Source of the DNA: Kitasatospora sp. MAA19
GTDB lineage: Bacteria > Actinomycetota > Actinomycetes > Streptomycetales > Streptomycetaceae
Direction: 5' to 3'
DNA: 64,000 bases
NCBI RefSeq assembly: GCF_029894125.1
Contig: NZ_JARXYZ010000008.1
Location: 1-64,000, forward strand
Positions 17,764-30,360 of this stretch are shown here, one piece after another (the stretch's first letter is position 1; every line of letters starts with the position of its first letter). Below the pieces are notes generated by a model that made no database searches, had not been told where the DNA came from, and saw nothing but the letters and a program-made list of their open reading frames with translations. The position numbers and the translations under genes were made by a program.

Positions 17764-18402
17764 ATGTCCGCCACCGCCCGCACCACCGCCCGCCGCGCCG
17801 CCACCCGCCGCACCGCCGCCCTGCTGCTGGGCGCCGCGCTGGTCACCCTCACCGCGACGGCCTGCAACTCCACCGGCGGCGCCTCCGTCTCGACCGAGGC
17901 CAAGCAGACCGCCGCCACCGGTGGCGCCGCCAAGCCCGCCGGGGACAAGCCCGCCGAGACCAAGGCCGCCGACGCACCCAAGGCCCCGGCCAAGGTGGGC
18001 GACACCATCGCGCTCAAGGGCATGGACAAGGGCAACACCGCCGACGTCACCACCGTGAAGGTGGCCGACCCGGCCGAGAGCGCGAACGAGTACCTCAAGC
18101 CCGCCGACGGCAAGCGCTACGTCGCGGTCCAGTTCCAGATCAAGGCCACCGGCGCCCAGGCCTACAGCGAGGCCCCCTGGGGCAGCGCCAAGGTCGTGGA
18201 CGCCCAGGGCCAGGCGTACGGCCCGAGCCTCGCCGAGACCAAGGCCGGCCCCGCCTTCCAGACCCCCACCAACATCGCCCCCGGCGAGACCGGCAAGGGC
18301 TTCGTCACCTTCGAGGTCCCGGTCGACGCCAAGCTCGACAAGGTCCAGTTCGCCCTGGACAACGGCTTCGCCAACCAGGTCGGCCAGTGGAAGATCGGCT
18401 GA
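17764..18402 (+). CDS. DUF4352-type lipoprotein
   Basis: A 212-residue exported lipoprotein. The N-terminus is a twin-arginine-rich signal peptide (RRAATRRTAALLLGAALVTLTATAC) with lipidation at Cys34. A Ala/Lys/Pro-rich linker (about 35-78) follows, then an immunoglobulin-like DUF4352 domain (about 79-212: VGDTIALKG, KRYVAVQFQIKATG, IAPGETGKGFVTFEVP, DKVQFALDNG). Such proteins sit on the outer face of the membrane; their ligands are unknown. It is monocistronic and divergent from the methylase-like gene, with a strong promoter. Confidence 0.88.
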   Translation: MSATARTTARRAATRRTAALLLGAALVTLTATACNSTGGASVSTEAKQTAATGGAAKPAGDKPAETKAADAPKAPAKVGDTIALKGMDKGNTADVTTVKVADPAESANEYLKPADGKRYVAVQFQIKATGAQAYSEAPWGSAKVVDAQGQAYGPSLAETKAGPAFQTPTNIAPGETGKGFVTFEVPVDAKLDKVQFALDNGFANQVGQWKIG

Positions 18403-18510
18403 CACACCGGCTGATACCCGGCCGACACCCCTGTTCACAGCCGCCACCCCCGAAGCGCCCGCACCCGCACCACCGCACGCGGGCCACGGTCGACACCCGA
18501 AGACACGGAA

Positions 18511-18541
18511 CGGCGGCCCCGGGCCGAGCCCGGGACCGCCG
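18511..18541. terminator. Bidirectional terminator between the lipoprotein gene and mfd
   Basis: CGGCGGCCCCGGGC and GCCCGGGACCGCCG form a 14-base stem (one mismatch) with a CGA loop, between two convergent genes. Confidence 0.75.
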
Positions 18542-18585
18542 CCGACTTCCTCCGGGGCCCGTCCGGCCCCGCCCCCTCGCGGGTG

Positions 18586-22215
<3,630 letters not shown>

Positions 22216-22935
22216 CTGGGGTCTCTTCTTCGTCCCGTGGCTGGTGCTGCCTCCGGGCGGCGAAGGCCTGCCGGGGCAACGCGAACGGCCCGGCACGCCG
22301 AGCGGCCGGGGGTATCCAGCCTACGCCGCGGCACGGACGGGCACGCGGCGTACGGCCCCGGCGGGGCCGGGCGGGAACGAACGACCGTCCCGCCCGGCGA
22401 ACGGACCCCGGACGCATCCCGGCCGGAGCCCGCGACGGGACCGCGGACGAACCACTGGACGGAGCACCGGACCGGCCGGTGGACGAACCAGCCACACGCC
22501 GGTCAAGGTCCGGCTCCGCGATCTGCCACGAACTGGACATACTCCTGTCACTGCCCGTCCATGGAGATCGCGCACCATGGTGAATGTGCCCGCCGCACCC
22601 AACCGTGGGGGATGGCTGTGGCGGCACTGTCGCACCCCCGATGGGGGTCGGAGGTGCGAGGCCGGGCGACCCTGGGTGGGGGCGCCCGCCCAAGCGCCGG
22701 GAACCGTGGCGCCCTTTCCTGGAGGGCGCCACGGGTCTCGGCCTCAACTCTTTCCCGGAGCCCTGCCGGCCCCAGCCCCGGCGCCTGCCGCGGTGACGCG
22801 GGCCGCCGGAGGTCCGCTCCGACGCGCTGGCCCGGCCGCCCGATGGGGGCGGTCGGGGCCCGGGGCGCGGAACGCACCCAGCCGAACGCGGGCCGGCCGA
22901 CGGCGCAGGCGTCGACGCGAGCGCCGACGTCAGGC
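22216..22935. other. 720-base intergenic region between mfd and the DivIVA-like gene
   Basis: No reading frame here has recognisable family sequence. Open frames on both strands look like GC-driven chance ORFs. One strong hairpin (22704-22734) is present. The stretch probably holds the mfd promoter, but I cannot point to a convincing one. Confidence 0.5.
22704..22734. terminator. Hairpin in the mfd/DivIVA-like gap
   Basis: CCGTGGCGCCCT and AGGGCGCCACGG pair perfectly around a TTCCTGG-type loop. It lies about 200 bases past the end of the minus-strand DivIVA-like gene. Confidence 0.6.
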
Positions 22936-24249
22936 TCAGCGGCGCTTGTAGCTCACGGTGTTCGGGGGGGCGTAGCCGACGCCGTCGTCCACGATGACGA
23001 TCTTCGGGATGATCCGGGTCTCGTCCTGCGGCTCCTTCTCGACGCCTTCGCCTTCGCCGTCGCCGTCGCCGTCGGCCGCCGGCCGGGGCAGTCCGGCCGG
23101 CTTCGGCGGGACGGCGGCCGGCGCGACCGGACCGGTCGCCACCGCGGCGGCGGCCGTCCCGCCGGAGCCGGAGGCCCCGCCGACGACCGGCATCCGCAGC
23201 GCGGCCGTCGACGTCTTCTCCCGCGCCGCCGGCGCGACGACCTTCCGCAGGCCCGCCACCGGGATCTCGCCGGTGTCCGCCTCCGAGTCCACCGGCGCCG
23301 CGTCGACGACCGCATCGGCCACCACGTCGGCGACCGGCTCGGCGTCCACCGCCGGGTGGTCGGGCTCGATCGCGCCGACCGCCGCGCCGGTGAGCGAGGC
23401 CAGCGTGGCCTTGATGTGGTCCAGGTGCTGCTGCACGGTCTCCAGCCGACCGTCGAACTCGCGCTGCTCGCGCTCGCTCTCCGCGTTGATCCGCTCGGCC
23501 TCCCGGCGGGCCTGCTCGATCATCTGGTCGGCCTTGGCCTGGGCGTCGGTCTCCAGCTGCTTGATCTGGCCGAGCACGGTGTCCCGGTGCTGTTCGGCCT
23601 CCTTGACCCGGCGCTCGGCGGTCGCCGAGACCTGGGTGTCCTCGGCGTCGGCCTTGGCCTGGGCCTCGGCGAAGTCCTCGTCGGCCTTGCGGCGCCGGTC
23701 GGCCAGCTCCGCCTCGGACTGCTCGCTCGCCTCGGCGGCGGCCACCCGCACCTTGGCGGCGTAGGAGGTGGCGGCGTCCCGGGCGTTGCGGCTCTCCTGG
23801 TCGGCCTCGGCGCGGACGCCCTCGGCCTCGGCGCGGGTGCGCTCCTCGGTGCGCCGGGCGGCCTGGTCGGCCTCGGCGCGGGTGGTGGTGGAGTACTCCT
23901 TGGCGGTGCGGTCGAGCGCCTGGCCGGCCTCGTAGACCTCGTCCCGGAGGTCCTCGGCGAAGCGCTCGGCCTTGTCCCGGACGGCGCGCGCCTCGTTCTG
24001 GGCCAGCACGGCCAGTCCGGCGGCCTGCTCGCTGAGGACCTCGTAGTCGGGCTCCGGGGCGTCCTCGGCGGCCCGACGGATGTCGGCCAGCCGGGCCTCC
24101 ATCTGCCGGAGCCCGGCGCCGAGGACGCTCAGCCGTTCCCACGCCTCGTCGCGCTGCGCGGTGAGCGCGGTGAGGGCTCGGTCGACCTGCTCGGGCGCGT
24201 ATCCGCGCCGGGCAGCGGTGAAGCCGTACTGGGGGACGGCGTCGCTCAT
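22936..24249 (-). CDS. DivIVA-type coiled-coil cytoskeletal protein
   Basis: A 437-residue cytoplasmic scaffold-like protein. The N-terminus FTAARRGYAPEQVDRALTALT is a DivIVA-type start. Residues about 40-300 are an almost continuous heptad coiled coil rich in Ala, Glu, Arg and Gln (for example EAEQHRDTVLGQIKQLETDAQ). The C-terminal third is a disordered Ala/Pro/Val region ending in RIIPKIVIVDDGVGYAPPNTV. Streptomycete relatives (DivIVA, Scy, FilP and so-called cellulose-binding proteins) organise hyphal tip growth; a similar polar or cytoskeletal role is likely but not shown. ATG 24249 has GGAAGAG upstream. The neighbours mfd and the SUKH gene appear unrelated. Confidence 0.88.
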   Translation of the reverse strand: MSDAVPQYGFTAARRGYAPEQVDRALTALTAQRDEAWERLSVLGAGLRQMEARLADIRRAAEDAPEPDYEVLSEQAAGLAVLAQNEARAVRDKAERFAEDLRDEVYEAGQALDRTAKEYSTTTRAEADQAARRTEERTRAEAEGVRAEADQESRNARDAATSYAAKVRVAAAEASEQSEAELADRRRKADEDFAEAQAKADAEDTQVSATAERRVKEAEQHRDTVLGQIKQLETDAQAKADQMIEQARREAERINAESEREQREFDGRLETVQQHLDHIKATLASLTGAAVGAIEPDHPAVDAEPVADVVADAVVDAAPVDSEADTGEIPVAGLRKVVAPAAREKTSTAALRMPVVGGASGSGGTAAAAVATGPVAPAAVPPKPAGLPRPAADGDGDGEGEGVEKEPQDETRIIPKIVIVDDGVGYAPPNTVSYKRR

Positions 24250-24453
24250 GGGCTCTTCCCCTCGTGTCGCGGGCTGCGGAGCCCATGATCGGACGGAACG
24301 GACGGATCCGGAACCGGTTCGGCCGCCGGGGCCGGATTCGGTCGTCAGGCGGACCGGAATACGTCGAGGACCGGACGAATAGACCCATCCTCTTGACCTA
24401 TTTTGCGCAGATCTGGGCGAAACCCCAACGAGGCACCACCGTGACGGCATGCC

Positions 24454-24488
24454 GGAGGGGTCGTTCCGGACACCGGAACGACCCCTCC
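24454..24488 (-). terminator. Perfect 16-bp hairpin terminator of the deaminase-SUKH gene
   Basis: GGAGGGGTCGTTCCGG and its exact complement with a 3-base loop lie 28 bases beyond the stop at 24516. They insulate the toxin/immunity-type cluster from the DivIVA-like gene. Confidence 0.85.
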
Positions 24489-24515
24489 CCACCTGCGAGG
24501 ATCCGCGACGACCTG

Positions 24516-27233
24516 CTACAACAGGCCGTCCCAGAACTGCTCCAGCAGCACGGCCCACCAAGTGTCCGCGGTCTGCAGGGCCGCCGGGTCGATCGCGGCG
24601 AGCTGCTCCTGGAAGTCGGTCGTCCAACGACCGGCCTGGTCAGGCGTCAGCCCGTACCGCAGCCGCCACATCCGACCCAGCAGGGCCATCGCACGGACGA
24701 ACTCCGGTACACCGGTGTTGACGAACCGGGGCGGCTGACCGGTTCCGTCGACGTCCACGGCGACCACGTTCGCGGTGCCGTACTGGACGCAGAGCTGGCG
24801 GCCGTAGTCGTTGCCGAGCACCAGGTAGCCGCCGAAGTCCGGCGCCGCGGGCAGACCGCGCTCGGCGGCCAGCTCGGCGAGCGTCGGGATCGGCCGGCCC
24901 TCCTGCGCCTGCGCCCAGAAGAACGGGCCGAAGTCGCGCGGCAGCCCGGCCCACATCAGGGACTGCGACACCGGCTCGGGCACGCCCTGGCGCGAGACCG
25001 CGCGCTGCTCGTAGCGGAACACGTTCGGCCCGAAGGCCGTCCCGAGCTCCTGGGCGAGCTGCTGCGGCGGGAGCGGCGGCAGCGGCTGGACCGTCCCCGG
25101 CGCGGGCAGCGGCACCCGGAACGGGCGGACCCGCTGGGCGCCGGAGGCCAGCTGGTGCAGCTCGTCCAGGTGGTCGAGCAGCTCGGCCATCCCGGCCTGC
25201 CGGGACGCGTGGTCGCGGCCGTACGCGGCGGTGTGGGTGAGCCGCACGTTCGGCCAGGACGCGGCGATCATGCGGTTGCAGTAGCCACCGGGCAGGTCGC
25301 AGGACTCCAGCTCGGTGTAGAGCTCCAGCACCTGCTCCGGCGGCACGTTCAGCCGCCGCAGGTCCTGCAGGATCTTCCACTCCGGATGCGGGGTGCCGGG
25401 CTCGCTGCGGTGCAGCAGCTTCTGCTCGGAGCCGTCCGGGCCCCGGTAGCTGAGCGCGGCGAAGTAGCCGGGGCCGACCGCCGGCACCCCGGGGGGCACG
25501 GCCGCGCCCGGCGGCGGGCCGGGCACCGGCGCCGGCGGGACGGCGGCGCCCGCGTTCGGGTAGCCGTACCCGGCCACGGGCGCGGCGGGGGCCGCCAGGC
25601 CACCGGGCGGCGGCGGGACGGCGGGGCCGCCGGACGGCGGGGTGCCCGGGTCGGCCGGGGCGGCGCCCAGCAGCGCCGGGTCGATCGCGCCGGCCAGCTG
25701 GGTCGCCTCGTAGGCCACACCGGCCGCGGGCGCGGCTTGGGCCGCCGGGGCGCCTCCGCGCAGGCCTGGCGGGGGCGGGGGCGGCGGGGTCGATCCGGCG
25801 GCGCGGCCGCCGGGGCTCGCGGCGGGCGTGCCGGTGCCCGGGGTGTGCCGCAGCTCGGCGGGCGGGGGCGGCGGCGGGGCGGAGCCGGGGTTGCGGCCCG
25901 ACGCACCACCGGGCGCGGCGCCCGGACCGGGCGCACCGCCGCGCAGCGCGGCCGGCGGGGGCGGCGGCGGAGCCGACCCCGGGTTGCGGCCGCGCGCACC
26001 CTGCGGCGCCTCGCCGGCCACCGGGGCGGCGGGCGCGCCGGGGGCCGGGGCGCCGGGCAGGCCGCCCGGTCCGGGGAGATCGCCGGGCGCGGCGAGTACG
26101 GTCGGCGCGTGCTCGGCCGGGGCGGAGGACGCCGACGGCGCACCGGGCACCCCGCCGGGCGGGGCCAGCATGGTCGGCGCGTGCTCCACGGGCGCAGGAG
26201 GAGCCGGAGGCGCAGGTTGTGCAGGCGGCGCGGAGGGCGCGCCCGGCAGGCCCATCAGCCCCGGCACGGCGTCCGGCGACGCGAGCAGCGTCGGCGCCGG
26301 CTCGGCGGCCGCGGCGGGCGCGGGCGGCTGCGGGGAGGCGGCGGGTACGGGCGCGGGCCACGGCGGAGCCTGGGCGGCGGCCGGCGGCACCGGCGGCATG
26401 CCGTAGCCGCCGCCCTCCGGCGGCATCAGCATGGTCGCGGCCTCGGCCCCGGCGGGCGCGGGCGCGTCGGGCAGGTCGGACCCGGTGGTCCGCAGGCCCT
26501 CGGGCATCAGGACGGTGGCCGCCTCGCCGCCGGCCGGCGGCACCGGCACGCCCGGCGGCGGGACCGGCACGCCCGGCGGCGGGACCGGCACGGGGGCCGG
26601 AGCCTGCGGCCCGACGGCGGGCTCGGCGGGGCCGGCCGGCGGGGCGAGCATGGTCGGCGCGTCCCCGGCGGGCCGGTCGGAGACCGGCGGAGCGGTCAGA
26701 ACGGCGGGCGCGGGCCACTCGGCGACCGGCACCGGCGCAGGGGCCGGAACCGGAGCCGGCGCGGACGCCGGAGCCGGAGCCGGGGCGGGAGCAGCGGCAG
26801 CAGGAGCACCGGCGGCCCCCAGCCGCTCCGCCTCCGCCGCGATCGCCGCGGCCCCCGCCTCCTGCAGCCACTGCGGCGGGCTGAGCAGGAAGGACGTCGC
26901 CTCGACCGGCCCGGGCGCGGGCTTCGCCGCCCCCGCCGGGTTGGCCGCGACCGGCCGCCCGTACACCTCCTCGTACTGCCGGACCACCTCGTTGACGGGC
27001 AGCGCGGGCCAGAGCGTGGTCGCGCCGGAGTCCCGGGCGATCACCAGTCGTGCCTCGCCCGCCGAGCCGTCCGCCGCACCCGCGGGGCCCGACGGCCCGT
27101 CCGCGGGCGCCACCGCCCAGCAGACGAAGCCCAGGTCGAACTCCCGGACCCGCACCTCGCGCTGCTGCGGCTGCGGCACCCCGCCGTTGATCCACTCCTC
27201 GGCGAGCTCCTGCGCCTGCGCGTACGTCACCAC
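24516..27233 (-). CDS. Fusion protein: YrhB/Imm35-like, Pro-rich linker, XOO_2897-type deaminase, SUKH-4
   Basis: A 905-residue protein with four parts. Residues 1-105 (MVTYAQAQELAEEWINGG, ARLVIARDSGATTLWPALP) resemble YrhB/immunity-35. About 150-580 is a Pro/Ala/Gly linker with PPPPP blocks and repeated PTMLAPP motifs. About 585-730 is a nucleic-acid/nucleotide deaminase of the XOO_2897 type: HPEW supplies the HxE pair (H616, E618), and C645 and C652 in SCDLPGGYC supply the zinc cysteines. About 735-905 is a SUKH-4 immunity domain (NTGVPEFVRAMALLG, TWWAVLLEQFWDG). There is no signal peptide or secretion tag, so it should act in the cytoplasm. It lies 60 bases downstream of the WHH-SUKH-1 gene and is probably co-transcribed with it. 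Confidence 0.85.
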   Translation of the reverse strand: MVTYAQAQELAEEWINGGVPQPQQREVRVREFDLGFVCWAVAPADGPSGPAGAADGSAGEARLVIARDSGATTLWPALPVNEVVRQYEEVYGRPVAANPAGAAKPAPGPVEATSFLLSPPQWLQEAGAAAIAAEAERLGAAGAPAAAAPAPAPAPASAPAPVPAPAPVPVAEWPAPAVLTAPPVSDRPAGDAPTMLAPPAGPAEPAVGPQAPAPVPVPPPGVPVPPPGVPVPPAGGEAATVLMPEGLRTTGSDLPDAPAPAGAEAATMLMPPEGGGYGMPPVPPAAAQAPPWPAPVPAASPQPPAPAAAAEPAPTLLASPDAVPGLMGLPGAPSAPPAQPAPPAPPAPVEHAPTMLAPPGGVPGAPSASSAPAEHAPTVLAAPGDLPGPGGLPGAPAPGAPAAPVAGEAPQGARGRNPGSAPPPPPPAALRGGAPGPGAAPGGASGRNPGSAPPPPPPAELRHTPGTGTPAASPGGRAAGSTPPPPPPPGLRGGAPAAQAAPAAGVAYEATQLAGAIDPALLGAAPADPGTPPSGGPAVPPPPGGLAAPAAPVAGYGYPNAGAAVPPAPVPGPPPGAAVPPGVPAVGPGYFAALSYRGPDGSEQKLLHRSEPGTPHPEWKILQDLRRLNVPPEQVLELYTELESCDLPGGYCNRMIAASWPNVRLTHTAAYGRDHASRQAGMAELLDHLDELHQLASGAQRVRPFRVPLPAPGTVQPLPPLPPQQLAQELGTAFGPNVFRYEQRAVSRQGVPEPVSQSLMWAGLPRDFGPFFWAQAQEGRPIPTLAELAAERGLPAAPDFGGYLVLGNDYGRQLCVQYGTANVVAVDVDGTGQPPRFVNTGVPEFVRAMALLGRMWRLRYGLTPDQAGRWTTDFQEQLAAIDPAALQTADTWWAVLLEQFWDGLL

Positions 27234-27293
27234 GCCCGGTTCACCCCTGTCCCCATCCTCGTCGTCCCCGCTCGTTCCACCACCGCGGCCACG

Positions 27294-28295
27294 TCAGCCC
27301 ACCGGGACGGCCCGGGCGAACCCGCCGTCCACCATCAGCTCCGCGACCGTCTCCAGCTCCGGCGGGCTGCCGGCCAGCCGCAGCAGGAAGGCGTCGAAGT
27401 CCTCGCCGCAGGGCAGCAGCAGCCGGGCGCAGCGCTCCTCCGGGGCTTCCGGCGCACCGGTGTCGCGGGCGTCGTCGTACAGGTGGAACCAGACCGAGCC
27501 GATCCGGTCGCCGCGCACCTTGAGCGCGACGATGCCGCCCTGCGCGTAGGCGACGCCCAGGTAGTCCTTGGTCAGGTGGTCGCGCAGGCACTTGTTGGCG
27601 TACACGACGTCCTGGACGCCGTACTCCTCGCTGAGGGTCAGGAAGGGCTGGTCGAGCAGCATGCCGAGCTCGGTGTCCAGCGCCACCCCGACCGGGGTGC
27701 GGCCGCCGCCCAGCTTGAGGAAGGTGCGGTAGGCGCCGGGCAGCCGGTAGCCGAGGCGCTCCTCGGCGCGCTGCACCAGGTCCTCGGCGACGCCGATCGG
27801 ATCGCCGCCGTCCTTGGTCAGCGAGAAGTGCACCGGGCGGCGCTCCTGCAGCGGGCGGGTGCCGCGGCGGGTGTGGTCGGCGGTGGAAATGGCCAGGCCG
27901 GCGTGGTGCCGCAGCAGCGCCTTGACCTCGACCGGGACGAGCTCCATCCGCCGCCAGCCGGGGGTGGCCCGGCCGACCGCGTGGTGCCAGGTCCAGCCGG
28001 GCGGGGTGGCGACGGCGGTGTCCAGGTCGGCCCAGAGCGGGTGGCCCTGGGTGAACAGCGCGGCGTTGGCCGACACGTAGTCGGTCAGCCGCAGCTCGTC
28101 CACGCCGAAGCCGTCCGGCGGGTCGGCGACCTCGGCTGCGGCGGCGGCGTACGGGCCGAAGTCCGGGTAGCCGTACTCGTCCACCCGGACCCCGGCGGGG
28201 TGACGCTCCGCGCGGACCGGATCCGGGAACTGCACCACCTGACCTGCGTACGCCGCGTTCGGTGCGGCGGCGACGCCGGGCCGACCTGTCGTCAT
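27294..28295 (-). CDS. WHH-type HNH nuclease domain fused to SUKH-1 (SMI1/KNR4) domain
   Basis: A 333-residue protein. The N-terminal half ends in a WHH-family HNH/EndoVII fold: VRVDEYGYPDFGPYA, FTQGHPLWADLDTAV, GWTWHHAVG (W103, H104, H105), then RRMELVPVEVKALLRHHAG with the downstream His residues. The C-terminal half (about 155-330: EDLVQRAEERLGYRLPGAYRTFLKLGGGR) is a SUKH-1 domain, normally the immunity protein for such nucleases. Toxin-type and immunity-type domains therefore sit in one chain. The N-terminus carries no secretion signal. It is upstream of, and same-strand with, the deaminase-SUKH-4 gene. Confidence 0.85.
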   Translation of the reverse strand: MTTGRPGVAAAPNAAYAGQVVQFPDPVRAERHPAGVRVDEYGYPDFGPYAAAAAEVADPPDGFGVDELRLTDYVSANAALFTQGHPLWADLDTAVATPPGWTWHHAVGRATPGWRRMELVPVEVKALLRHHAGLAISTADHTRRGTRPLQERRPVHFSLTKDGGDPIGVAEDLVQRAEERLGYRLPGAYRTFLKLGGGRTPVGVALDTELGMLLDQPFLTLSEEYGVQDVVYANKCLRDHLTKDYLGVAYAQGGIVALKVRGDRIGSVWFHLYDDARDTGAPEAPEERCARLLLPCGEDFDAFLLRLAGSPPELETVAELMVDGGFARAVPVG

Positions 28296-28412
28296 CTGGG
28301 AGCCCCCACTGGCTGCTGCAAATTCTCGGTGCGCTTGCTGGACACCAGCGTAGGGGGTCGTCCCCGGGCCCGGCCCCCCGCCCGGGGAGAAGGCCCGGGG
28401 AGCGGGAGGCCG

Positions 28413-29012
28413 TCAGAGCCGGGTGCCGAGCGCCTCCGCCAGCACCCCGGCCACCCGGGTCTGCTGGGCCTCGGTGAGGTGCGGGTGCAGCGGCAGGCTG
28501 AGCAGTTCGCGGGCGGCCCGCTCGGCGACCGGGAACGCCCCGGCGCGGTGGCCGAGGTGACGGAACGCGGGCTGCGGGTGGACCGGGACGGGGTAGTGCA
28601 CCCCGGCGCCGATCCCGGCGGCGTGCAGCTCGGCGAGCACCGCGCCGCGGTCCCGGCCGGGGCCGATCCGCACCGCGTACAGGTGCCAGACGTGCTCGTT
28701 GCCGGGCGCGGTGCGCGGCAGGGTGAGGCCGTCGAGGCCGCCGAGCAGCGCGTCGTAGCGGGCGGCGGCGGCCCGGCGGGCGGCGTTCCAGGCGGGCAGC
28801 CGGCGCAGTTCGGCCCGCAGCACGACGGCCTGCAGCGCGTCCATCCGGAAGTTGAAGCCGAACCGCTCGTGCCGGTACTTCTCGCGCGCGCCGTGGTCCC
28901 CGATCAGCCGGACGGCGGCGGCGAGTTCGCCGTCGTCGGTGAGCACCGCCCCGGCGTCCCCGTAGCCGCCGAGGTTCTTGCCCGGGTGGAAGCTGGTGGC
29001 CGCGATCCGTCC
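28413..29012 (-). pseudogene. 3' remnant of a DegT/DnrJ/EryC1 sugar aminotransferase
   Basis: The minus-strand frame reads GRIAATSFHPGKNLGGYGDAGAVL, including the PLP-lysine motif FHPGKN, through the family C-terminus LSLPLHPHLTEAQQTRVAGVL. It covers roughly the last 200 of about 370 residues. Upstream of about 29012 the frame leaves the family and the sequence becomes an oxidoreductase read in another frame, so the N-terminal half has been deleted. An internal ATG at 28946 would only yield a fragment lacking the lysine region. The intact gene would have made a nucleotide-sugar amino group. Confidence 0.8.
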
Positions 29013-29613
29013 GTGGGCCGTGCGCCAGCGCGCCGTTGCTCAGCCGGACCGTCAGGTACGCCACGCAGGCCCGGCCGGCGCCGATCGGGTCGGCACCCTG
29101 GGCGGACACCCCGACCGGTTCGACGCCGGGCGGCAGCACGAAGTCGAGGACCGACAGGTCGTGCGGGGCGAGGTCCCACAGCACGTCGACGTCCGGCTGC
29201 ACCAGTCCGAGGTTGATCCGCACCGAGTCGAAGAACTGAACGTCGCCGATCTCGCCGCCGTGCACCAGTTCGCGGATCCGGCGCACCACCGGGGTGTAGC
29301 AGAAGGTGTGGTCGCACATCAGCACCAGCCCGCTGCGCTCGGCCAGGTCGACCAGCTCGGCGGCCTCGGCGGCGGAGGTGGTGATCGGCTTCTCCACCAG
29401 GACGTGCTTGCCGGCCTCCAGCGCGACCCGCACCAGCCGGTAGTGCGCGGCCGCGGGCGTGGCCACCGCGACCGCCCCGACCCGCTCGTCGTCGAGCACC
29501 CGGCGGTAGGAGCCGGTCGCCCCGACCGTGCTGTACTCCCCCAGCACGGTACGGGCCTTGGCCTCGTCCAGGTCGCACAGCCAGTGCAGCCGCAGCGCCG
29601 CGGTGTCCTGGAA
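29013..29613 (-). pseudogene. Remnant of a Gfo/Idh/MocA-family oxidoreductase
   Basis: The frame reads FQDTAALRLHWLCDLDEAKA, VATPAAAHYRLVRVALEAGKHVLVEKP (the EKP catalytic lysine), then MCDHTFCYTPVVRRIREL, and stops being family-like after VAYLTVRLSNGALAH near 29013. The N-terminal glycine loop is missing: upstream of 29613 there is only a frame-shifted VVGAGG-like trace. About 200 of an expected 330 residues survive. Two lesions, one at each end, make it nonfunctional. It fuses out of frame to the aminotransferase remnant. Confidence 0.8.
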
Positions 29614-29854
29614 CGGTACCGCCCGCGCCCACGACCGGGGGCGGTTTCGGGAAATCGGCGGACAAGTCGTGACGGCGGTGTGCGGATCCGGCCCCGGTCC
29701 GGCGAGGATCGGGTGACCACCCGGCCGGTCCCGCACGGCCGTTCGCCCGCCCCGCACCCCGGTTGTGCGGATGTCGGTGTCGTTTGACAGGCTTGCCCCG
29801 GACCGGCCCCACCGGTCCTGCCGTCAGCGGGAACGAGGAGGAGGAGGAGGACGC

Positions 29855-30316
29855 ATGACCACCGGTGAGCCCCAGGGCCCGCCCGTGCTGCGCCACCACC
29901 GCGACAGCCTGCTGCCCGCCGTCGCCGCCGCACTGTCGCTCAAGGGCGGCGAGGTGCAGACCCTGGCGGGCGACAAGGACGCCCGGCGGCCGGTCCTGCA
30001 CCCGCTGGTCGGCGAGTTCCTGGGCACGCTGCCCGTCGAGGCGCGCGAACGGTTCACCGGCCGCTGCCCGGAGGCCGTCCTGCTCTCCCAGTACCTGACC
30101 GCGGTCGATGGCCGGCGCTCCAAGCGCGCCGCCCGCAAGCCGATGAGCCTGCACGAGGCCCGCAAGGCGCTCAAGGGCTCCCGGATGACGACCGTCCGCA
30201 TCCGGGAGGAGGGCGACCCGGCGCACGGCACGCACGCCCCGCCGTGCCGCTCCTGCGTCCCGATGCTGGAGCACTTCACCGTGCAGAGCGTCGCCGTCGG
30301 ACCGCCCGCGCCCTGA
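29855..30316 (+). CDS. YwqJ-related putative nucleic-acid deaminase
   Basis: A 153-residue single-domain protein of the YwqJ deaminase family, zinc-dependent enzymes found as toxin tips in polymorphic toxins. The catalytic signatures are CPE (C71, E73 in FTGRCPEAVLLSQYL) and the zinc PCxxC motif (APPCRSCVPMLEHF, C131 and C134). The start ATG 29855 follows an unusually long purine run (GAGGAGGAGGAGGAGG) as ribosome site. There is no signal peptide or carrier domain, so it would act inside the cell or be modular. A SUKH-3 immunity-type gene follows immediately, forming a toxin/immunity-type pair. Confidence 0.85.
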   Translation: MTTGEPQGPPVLRHHRDSLLPAVAAALSLKGGEVQTLAGDKDARRPVLHPLVGEFLGTLPVEARERFTGRCPEAVLLSQYLTAVDGRRSKRAARKPMSLHEARKALKGSRMTTVRIREEGDPAHGTHAPPCRSCVPMLEHFTVQSVAVGPPAP

Positions 30317-30360
30317 CCGCGCCCTCGTACGGCCCCTGTCCCCGAGCCCTGGAGTCCGCC

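Noticed and set aside
22321..22877. Small genes in the mfd/DivIVA-like gap (both strands)
   Set aside because: The frames have no ribosome site at sensible spacing and no recognisable motif, and their composition follows background GC.
28413..28946. A short functional aminotransferase starting at ATG 28946
   Set aside because: It would lack the PLP-binding lysine region and half of the fold. The sequence upstream of it is still aminotransferase, cut by a deletion.
24264..29216. A 1650-codon plus-strand open frame across the SUKH cluster
   Set aside because: It lies antisense to the deaminase-SUKH-4, WHH-SUKH-1 and pseudogene sequences. Its composition is low-complexity Arg/Gly and no domain is visible.
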